From: Brachynemurus nebulosus
Taxonomy: Eukaryota; Arthropoda; Insecta; Neuroptera; Myrmeleontidae
DNA length: 64,000 nt
NCBI GenBank assembly: GCA_035578155.1
Contig: JAPWDM010000005.1
Coordinates: 52,706,454-52,770,453 of the forward strand
Direction: 5' to 3'
Shown in pieces: positions 57,815-64,000 of this stretch. Each line of letters starts with the position of its first letter. Position 1 is the first letter of the stretch. The notes below the pieces were generated by a model. That model was given only the letters and a program-made list of their open reading frames with translations, had not been told where the DNA came from and searched no databases. A program made the translations under genes and the position numbers.

Positions 57815-58312
57815 AAAATAGTATATTGTGCAATAAGTGCGGGAAATTGTCGATTGCCCACGAAAGCGAAGTTGAGCGCACGAACGTAGTGAGTGCGCTC
57901 ATTCGCTTGAGTAGGGCAATCGACAATCCCGCACGAGTTGCACATACTATTTTTTATTACGAATTTCACATACTTTTTTCTATTATTATCATTATTTTTG
58001 ACATTTATATTACTTTTTAAAATAATATTTTTGAGTGTTCGTCTTTTTTTTCTGAATTAATTATCGTTTAAATTACTTTGTTGGTGGTTTCTATAGAAAT
58101 AATTATGAAATATTTATTAAATGAAAATTTAAGAGGCGGCTTTGCGTGTTTTGATTAAATTTTGCGTGTTTTATTGTCAATTTGCGTGTGGAAAGTTACT
58201 TTCCACACGCAAAAAAGTATGCGGGAAGAGTACAGTTGGCAAACAGCCATTTTGCGTACAGAAATATGTGCGCCAAGTTAGTACTTCTCCCGCATGAGTA
58301 ATAAAAAATTTG
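57815..58312 (+). repeat. Family G copy 2, two-hairpin element
   Basis: The left cruciform spans 57818-57950. ATAGTATATTGTGC … GTGCGGGAAATTGTCGATTG CCC pairs with GGGCAATCGACAATCCCGCA C … GCACATACTAT. Within it AGCGAAGTTGAGCGCAC pairs with GTGCGCTCATTCGCT. The right hairpin (58181-58213) is TTTGCGTGTGGAAAG-TTA-CTTTCCACACGCAAA, a perfect 15-bp stem. Compared with copies 1 and 3, the G-C pair in the stem centre is changed on both arms together. Class unknown. Confidence 0.85.
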
Positions 58313-58359
58313 TTATTTTATTATCCCGACCGTTTTATTGACATATAGGTATTAAAATA

Positions 58360-58751
58360 TGTTGAACTACTGGTCCCCCAGTTTTGGGAAAAAAACTGGT
58401 TTATACCTGGGGCCCGGCATTTCTTTCCACGGCCCTCACCGTAGAAACGAAAATTGTTTATTTTATTTCAAAAATATTGTGCAATATATTGTAAGAAGTA
58501 TCTACTTTTTTCCACGGGTGAAAAAAAGTAAGCCATTTTGATACTGTCTTAGCCAATCATAATGTTAACTTTTTAATTCAGAATTGCAAGAATGTTTTTC
58601 AAACCCAAAGAGAGGATGAGGTACCCAGGGTTGCAGCTCCAGGGCTCCGGAAATAGTAGAAGGAGCTCTTTTTTGCTCATCACTTATTTTTTTTTTTAAA
58701 GTAATGTGTTTTGTTTTCGAGGCTCACCATTTCTCTTCATGGCCCTGATGT
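58360..58751 (+). repeat. Family H fragments (two partial copies)
   Basis: Blocks GGGGCCCGGCATTTCTTTCC ACGGCCCTCACC (about 58410-58440) and AGGGTTGCAGCTCCAGGGCT … GCTCACCATTTCTCTTCATG GCCCTG (58627-58747) match the family H copies at 62090-62272 and 62869-63066, a short hAT-type repeat. No matching 8-mers were found around these two, so they are listed as fragments. Confidence 0.65.
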
Positions 58752-58802
58752 TTTTTAATAAAATTAGGTATTCCATAGTATCAATATAAAAAAGATACCG
58801 TA

Positions 58803-59890
58803 ATTGTGGGTTACTTGAGCCCAGATTTGCAAATCATCTGATAATTTCAAAAATTGAGCGTAACTGTTATACTTATTTGGGATAGGAAATTCAGTATATT
58901 AATCTATATATGACTACGGTTAGTTTATTACATAATATGGATCTCTTTCTTATGGCCCATAAATTTTAGGATATCCTAAATTTTATAGCTTTTTAGATTT
59001 TGAGCTCAAGTTAACCTCAAGATCGGGTTACATGAGCCCAAACCTAACTTTAGAGGTGATTTTCATTTGAAAACAGTTTGAGACCATGTAGGATGTTGGT
59101 TACTAATTAAAACATTGTACAAACATGTAAGGAACTTTACTTATTTAATACTCTTATCGCAGCATCCTGCATAACGTAGTGAATTTCCGTTTACAAAAAT
59201 TAGTTTTTCTCGGAAACTAGTTGACATAAAATAATAGTTTAATGAACTTTTTTGTGTGATTTTTTCTCCTCGTTCCAATAGTGTAAAAATTTTTGAATAA
59301 GGAGAAATTTTGGAAAAAAGTTAATTTTTTTCATTTTTTTCAAAAGTTAATATTTTTAATGTTATTAAAAATAACATGTTTGGGGTATCGGACGTCCCTG
59401 GTTAACGAACTTGTCCAACGGTTTAGGAGTTTTGGGAATTTTTGCTATAGTCTTGCACCATTTTGTAACAAAGTTATAATTGGCTCAAGTTACCCTAATT
59501 TAAGGTTATTTTACTGATTTATCAAAACCTTAATTTAAAAAATTAACGAAATGGTTGGCATATGAACATATCTGAATTTAGTTTAGTAATGAACAAAGTA
59601 TTAAAATTATACACTTACTTTTCTTTGTAGACTACCACAGTTATTTTTACAGTAAAAGTTAGCAATGTAACAAAACATCAATTTCAAATAGAGAGTAAAC
59701 AACACTTGCCTCACCTCTAGTGTCAATTTTCAGAATTACCTAAACTTAAACACCGTAAACCTACTGCTGTTACCTACTAGCTAAACATCTAACTTACTTC
59801 TACTAACGACTAATATAAGCATAAAACAGGAAATAATACTTTTTCCGCTTTGGGCTCAAGTTACACCACAGGGCTCAAGTAACCCGCAAT
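58803..59890. mobile_element. Family C: TA-target element with internal TIR-core repeats
   Basis: Left end ATTGTGGGTTACTTGAGCCC. Right end complemented ATTGCGGGTTACTTGAGCCC, 19 of 20 identical. TA flanks both (58801-58802 and 59891-59892). The core recurs inside: GAGCTCAAGTTAACC (59002-59016), GGGTTACATGAGCCC (59025-59039), GGCTCAAGTTACCC (59482-59495) and GGGCTCAAGTTAC (59852-59864). It is 1,088 bp, including a family F fragment at 59155-59460. No transposase relic recognised. Confidence 0.88.
59155..59460 (+). repeat. Family F fragment nested in element C
   Basis: Begins TCGCAGCATCCTGCATAACG TAGTGAATTTCCG, continues with the TCGGAAACTAGTTGAC and TTTTCTCCTC blocks and GTATCGGACGTCCCTGGTTA ACGAACTTG. 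It is the plus-orientation equivalent of the right two thirds of the 15240-15740 copy, without the GTTATCGTG and microsatellite part. Confidence 0.75.
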
Positions 59891-59892
59891 TA

Positions 59893-60724
59893 TGGTGCTG
59901 TTTTATCAAGTGTATTTCCCAGCAGTGATTTTGAACTATGTTACAAAGTGTTATCCAGAAACAATTTTAATCAAACTGAAAAGTTTGTTATTAATTGAAT
60001 TCTATACTATTTATGTATTTATATTTTTTTTAAATAATATTTGTAGTGAATTCTATTTATTATTTTCTGGTTCGATATTATTGAATTTCATAAAAAAAGA
60101 AAATTGTATGATATAGAGAGCCGTTGTAGCGAAATAAATTCCTGTTATGTCTCTCGATACAATCTGTATTACACCTTCCTACGGGAACACGGCACAACAT
60201 AACTCGCATATGAAAAAGCTATAGTATATATACCTTACCTATGTATGTATACGTACGTGTATTATCGTTAGACAACTATTTTTACCTGTATTATACACGT
60301 TTTAGTGCTTCAATAGATTCACTGCCGTTGAAAATCAATACCATCTATCTGCCGTAGTGAACATTAGAGTGGTAACATATATTTACCAGTGGAGTTGTGC
60401 GGCTCGTTCACTCATTGGAGCTACAAAATCGCAGCTCTACCCATCGGATACATTGGCGTTGAGTATGTGTATGTATAGGGTAATGAATAAGTGTTCTCTT
60501 TTAAACCAAGCTTTAAGGGTACAATTTACCACACAGTGACTCCACCATCAATAGAATATTATTATATTGTGTGTTTTATGATGTAATTATTGGATTTTTT
60601 TCGTTATTTAAGATTTGCGTCATTTTATTTATTGGGTTGTTGCAAATGAAATGGTGGATGGCTGTCTATTATTTATATTTTCATGTTGGTAATTGATCTA
60701 GTACTCTGGTATTTATCCATATTA
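59893..60724. other. AT-rich DNA, nothing recognised
   Basis: The 60-74 codon frames here have no motif. No paired ends found. Confidence 0.45.
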
Positions 60725-60725
60725 A

Positions 60726-60810
60726 CACTTTGCGGTCCGATAACGCCTGTGGTTAGCAATTTGGGCAGTAGTTCAGTAAAAAGTTAGACAGCATTCGAAG
60801 GACCACAAAG
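60726..60810. mobile_element. Possible 85-bp piggyBac-like mini-element
   Basis: CACTTTGCGGTCC just after TTAA (60722-60725) and the imperfect complement GGACCACAAAG at the other end. The right flank is ATTA, not TTAA. Weak: a short inverted repeat plus one TTAA can arise by chance. Confidence 0.25.
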
Positions 60811-60875
60811 ATTATTATAAATAAAAGAAAACACTATGATTAATTGTTTAAAATTATTTTAATGGAGAAAATGTT

Positions 60876-61355
60876 ACAAAGGACATAGCCGGGTACGATA
60901 GGGAAAACGGCCCTTGACGCAAAATTGATTGTTTTTATAGGAAATAATACTTCTTAGCCCCAGATACATTCCTGCCAAATTTCAACCCTCCGAGACTAAT
61001 AGTTTATGAATACACAAACAGACAAAAATTTTCAAAAAAAATTTTTTTTGACGAAATTACTGAACCGATTTATTTGAGTTTAATATATATTGTGTACCCA
61101 CCTTAGACGAAGTAATAAAAAAAAAATTAACGTTATATCCCTTTATTATACTAATTTTTTAAATTTTTAAATTTAAGAAAAATTTTTTTTTGGTACTTAC
61201 GCGTTAGCTACACCCACCATTTTTTGTTCAATAATAATTTGCCTCTTAGTACTCTATAACATATATTTTTATGGAAAAATTTTAGTTGGTAGAACATAGT
61301 AATATTTCAATACAAATGCATGCCATGTTCGGTACTACATATATTACTTATGTAT
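60876..61355 (-). repeat. Dispersed repeat family L, copy 2
   Basis: Inverted counterpart of 31011-31487 over about 480 bp with few differences. It starts GGACATAGCCGGGTACGATA and ends GGTACTACATATATTACTTA TGTATA. The copies lie 29 kb apart in opposite orientation. Class unknown. Confidence 0.85.
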
Positions 61356-62089
61356 AAAAAGGACTATAAAGTAAAATATCTACCCTATTTCTAAAATAGT
61401 ATAATTACATACGTTCATAACTACGATAAACTAGTTTTTTAATTTAATTATTAAATATTTGTATTTTTGATTTATTATAGTTTTATGATTTGTTGTAATC
61501 TGATTAATTTTAAATATATAAAAATATTAAATATGAAAATATTAAATATATAAAAATACTATAAACTTTGAAAACACAAGTATAAAAAGATACAAGAGAA
61601 ACTGAAGGAAACAGAAGGAAACTTGTTAACAATATACAGTAATCAGGCACACCCGTTCATATGGGTGGGTTATTCAGAACTATGTATGTTACGTGCGTTG
61701 CTTGAAGCACATAGCCAAAAGACAGTTTGGTCGGTTATGCACTGCAAGCAGTTATTAGTCAGATACATAAGTTACACATTAACAGAACTGCATACATATA
61801 CAGATAACTCTTTTTAGATAAAATAAGAACCTTTTTGGTAAGAATTTACCAACCTGCATGTATGTGATGCTATCGCATAGGTGCGTAGCTACAAACGGGT
61901 TTGATGCTACGTCGCCTCCCTCATGGTAACTAGACAAAAAGCGAACTATGTTCGTATTTCTTATTGACAGCGTTGCGTCAACGTGTTAAAAATATTGCCT
62001 GGGAGCCTGGGAAAGCTTAGTACGTAGACGCGCGGACCGCATAATGTTAATATTTATTGTACAATATACGTATGTTCGACGACAGGGGG
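61356..62089. other. AT-rich DNA, nothing recognised
   Basis: The 64-codon frame at 61623-61817 has no motif. No paired ends found. Confidence 0.45.
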
Positions 62090-62272
62090 AGTCGGAGTTG
62101 CACTCTGGGGCCCGGATTTGAAGACAAGGCCCGTAAATATCAGTAAAGGTCCGAGAAAAAGTAGAATTTTGTTGTTCGTTTTTCTTTTTTTTTTTGAGAG
62201 GGGCAGAACTTTTAAAAAATGTGATTTATTCTTAGGCCCCGCAATTTCTCTTCACGGTCTTGACAATATGCT
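62090..62272 (+). repeat. Family H copy (hAT-type short repeat)
   Basis: Contains GGGGGAGTCGGAGTTGCACT CTGGGGCCCGGATTTGAAGA, GAGAGGGGCAGAACTTTTAA and GGCCCCGCAATTTCTCTTCA CGGTCTTG, in the same order as 62869-63066. No clear 8-bp duplication. Confidence 0.65.
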
Positions 62273-62868
62273 ATTTTATACTGTATTCTTTTCAGACAAT
62301 TGATAACCATGGGCCATGTTCATAATGTTTTGACAGTATATCCAAACTTTTATTTTTACAAGTTACAATATTACAAAAAATCATTATTTTAGAAAAAATT
62401 AAATAGTTAAAAAAATTCGACTTTATACCTTAATACGCTCAAATTTTTTTTTTTGTTTGTGTTGTAAATCCCTTCAAAAATATTAGTATTTCCATTAAAT
62501 CGTTTATTATTCTAGCGAAAAAAAGCTATATTTACTTATCTTGGTTATTTCTTAATTTTTTTTAGCCGTCACTTTGAAACGACGAAAATTTTAATCAAAT
62601 ATTTATCAGTAAAAAATAAATTATATTAATTTAGTTAAGCGTGGCAATACTTTTGTACAGAAAATTAATAATTAATTTTTTTTTAAATAAATACAAATAT
62701 ACAGTTCTCACCACTGAAATTTGCAAGAAATAAAAAAGAAAACAGGTGAACTGTAGTAGTAAACACATGATATATTGTGTAAATAACACATCTACTTTAC
62801 TATTGATATTATTTCTTAAAATGTTGGTCTATGTCGTGTTGATCACATTAACGGTTGGCTTTCATAGC

Positions 62869-63066
62869 AAGGCCTGACGAAAAGGTGGAATAGCTAGGGT
62901 TGCGGCCTCGCGGCCTGGACTTGAGGAGAGGGCTAATAGTTGTCGGTAGTGGGCCCGAAGAAAAAATTAGGAGCTTTTTTTTGGTTCACTACTTATTTTT
63001 TGAGAGGAAATTTTAAAAAAAAATGCAGTTTATGCCCGAAGCTCACCATTTCTCTGCGCGGCCCTG
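62869..63066 (+). mobile_element. Family H: short hAT-type MITE with 8-bp TSD
   Basis: Left end AAGGCCTGACG. Right end complemented CAGGGCCGCGCAGAGAAATG. Flanking 8-mers are TTCATAGC (62861-62868) and TACATAGC (63067-63074), 7 of 8 identical. The interior shares GTTGCGGCCTCGCGGCCTGG, GTGGGCCCGAAG, GAGAGGAAATTTTAAAA and GCTCACCATTTCTCTGCGCG GCCCTG with the other family H copies. 198 bp, no coding capacity. Confidence 0.7.
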
Positions 63067-63074
63067 TACATAGC

Positions 63075-64000
63075 GTGATAATTTCGTTGCCTATATATTC
63101 GTTGAAAGTTTTTGTCAAGTGGCACTATTTGTAAATTCTTCAGACTTTCTGAAACTACAGTTGAAACATCTTGCCGCTCACTCTGAAGCTCAATATTTTG
63201 CAAATAAAACTTAAGAAAAAAAATGGAAACTGATAAAAACGGAATACTTACTCAATTTTCCTAAGAAATTATTTTAAAGGATATTGCATATGAGGGAGTA
63301 CTCGTAGTAAATTTCATTCCTAACTTTCAATTCAGGAAAATTGCTCCAACAATTTTTTCCTTGATTACTAAATTTTGTCGCAACAGGTGTAAAAATGAGA
63401 CTAAACTCTATTAAAATTTAAAGAACAAAACGCAGATTTTACAAATTCCAATGGTTCCTGCAGTCACAAGGCCTTGATTTGAAATGAAAGTAATTTCATG
63501 GAATCAAACAATAGGTATCTTCTAGAACAGCTTTTTTTTTTATTAACGCCTACTTAATCTTAAGTTACCAGAGTTTAGATTTGAGGGTGTTTAGGTTTAT
63601 ATTTTTGTATTTCGAAGAAAAGCAACTGGAATAAAATTTAGATTTCTGTGATAACCTAGCCAAATTGAACTTAAAATTCTTTGCCAATAAATAATTTTAT
63701 ATTCATTTTATTAATGTGTCTCTTTTTAATCGTTTATCATCCCCGCTCCCTGCAAGGTAAGCTTCTGGATCCACCTCTTAACATACCGAGGCAAATAAAA
63801 TAAGAACAAATTAAACTAATAAAAAAAAAGTTTGCAGACTCCAGTGCCGATGATTGTAGGTAGGTATATATCTTTGATATTTGGAATTTTCATTATTATT
63901 TTTAAAATTTCATTACGTTTATTAAATAAATGTTACGGTATTCTAAGTATAACCTTTGCTATTTATTTTCCAAAATAAATTTACACCAATTTACATTTTA
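63075..64000. other. AT-rich DNA, nothing recognised
   Basis: No gene, tandem array or paired ends found to the end of the window. Confidence 0.5.

Overview
This is a eukaryotic nuclear window, most likely from an insect, with a hemipteran as a low-confidence guess. It is strongly AT-rich and full of long (TA)n tracts. It carries relics of mariner, pogo/Tigger, hAT and PIF/Harbinger transposons, and a short run of the arthropod telomere unit CCTAA. I found no intact host protein-coding gene, exon chain, tRNA or rRNA. The longest open frames are about 60-120 codons. Most are chance frames in AT-rich DNA, and several are translated microsatellites.

What the window does hold is a layered collection of dead, mostly non-autonomous transposons. 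I could define many by terminal inverted repeats (TIRs) plus target-site duplications (TSDs). (1) TA-target Tc1/mariner-pogo types: two internally deleted mariners (13812-14382, 21797-22331), two pogo/Tigger-like deletion derivatives (10247-10813, 44252-45051), a third with CAGT-type ends (53261-54011), and five families here labelled A-E (3316-4156, 51071-52016, 58803-59890, 55945-57332, 45915-46637). The A-E families have G-rich TIRs. In A, B, C and E the TIR core clearly recurs inside the element. A and E keep readable pieces of a pogo-type transposase. (2) hAT types with 8-bp TSDs: 8419-9732, 39379-41365, 49080-49351, 49540-50328, 56466-57236 and 62869-63066. (3) PIF/Harbinger types with 3-bp TSDs: a 456/455-bp pair at 25937 and 42310, and 48013-48679, which keeps a decayed Myb/SANT-like domain. 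(4) A foldback element with tandem-repeat arms and a perfect 9-bp TSD (5343-6178), resembling Mutator-related Foldback elements.

These elements are nested. B sits inside a larger palindromic element (J copy 2), and J copy 1 preserves the empty site. A hAT sits inside D. A 276-bp near-perfect hairpin sits inside 53261-54011. A fragment of family F sits inside C. Further dispersed families (F, G, H, I, K, L) occur two to six times. A 120-bp satellite (about 17745-19620) has a homogeneous core and diverged flanks.

The stretches 16.3-17.4 kb, 31.7-39.4 kb and 63.1-64 kb, among others, show nothing I can name. No genes act together here. The window reads as intergenic or intronic DNA whose history is transposon insertion, internal deletion and microsatellite growth.
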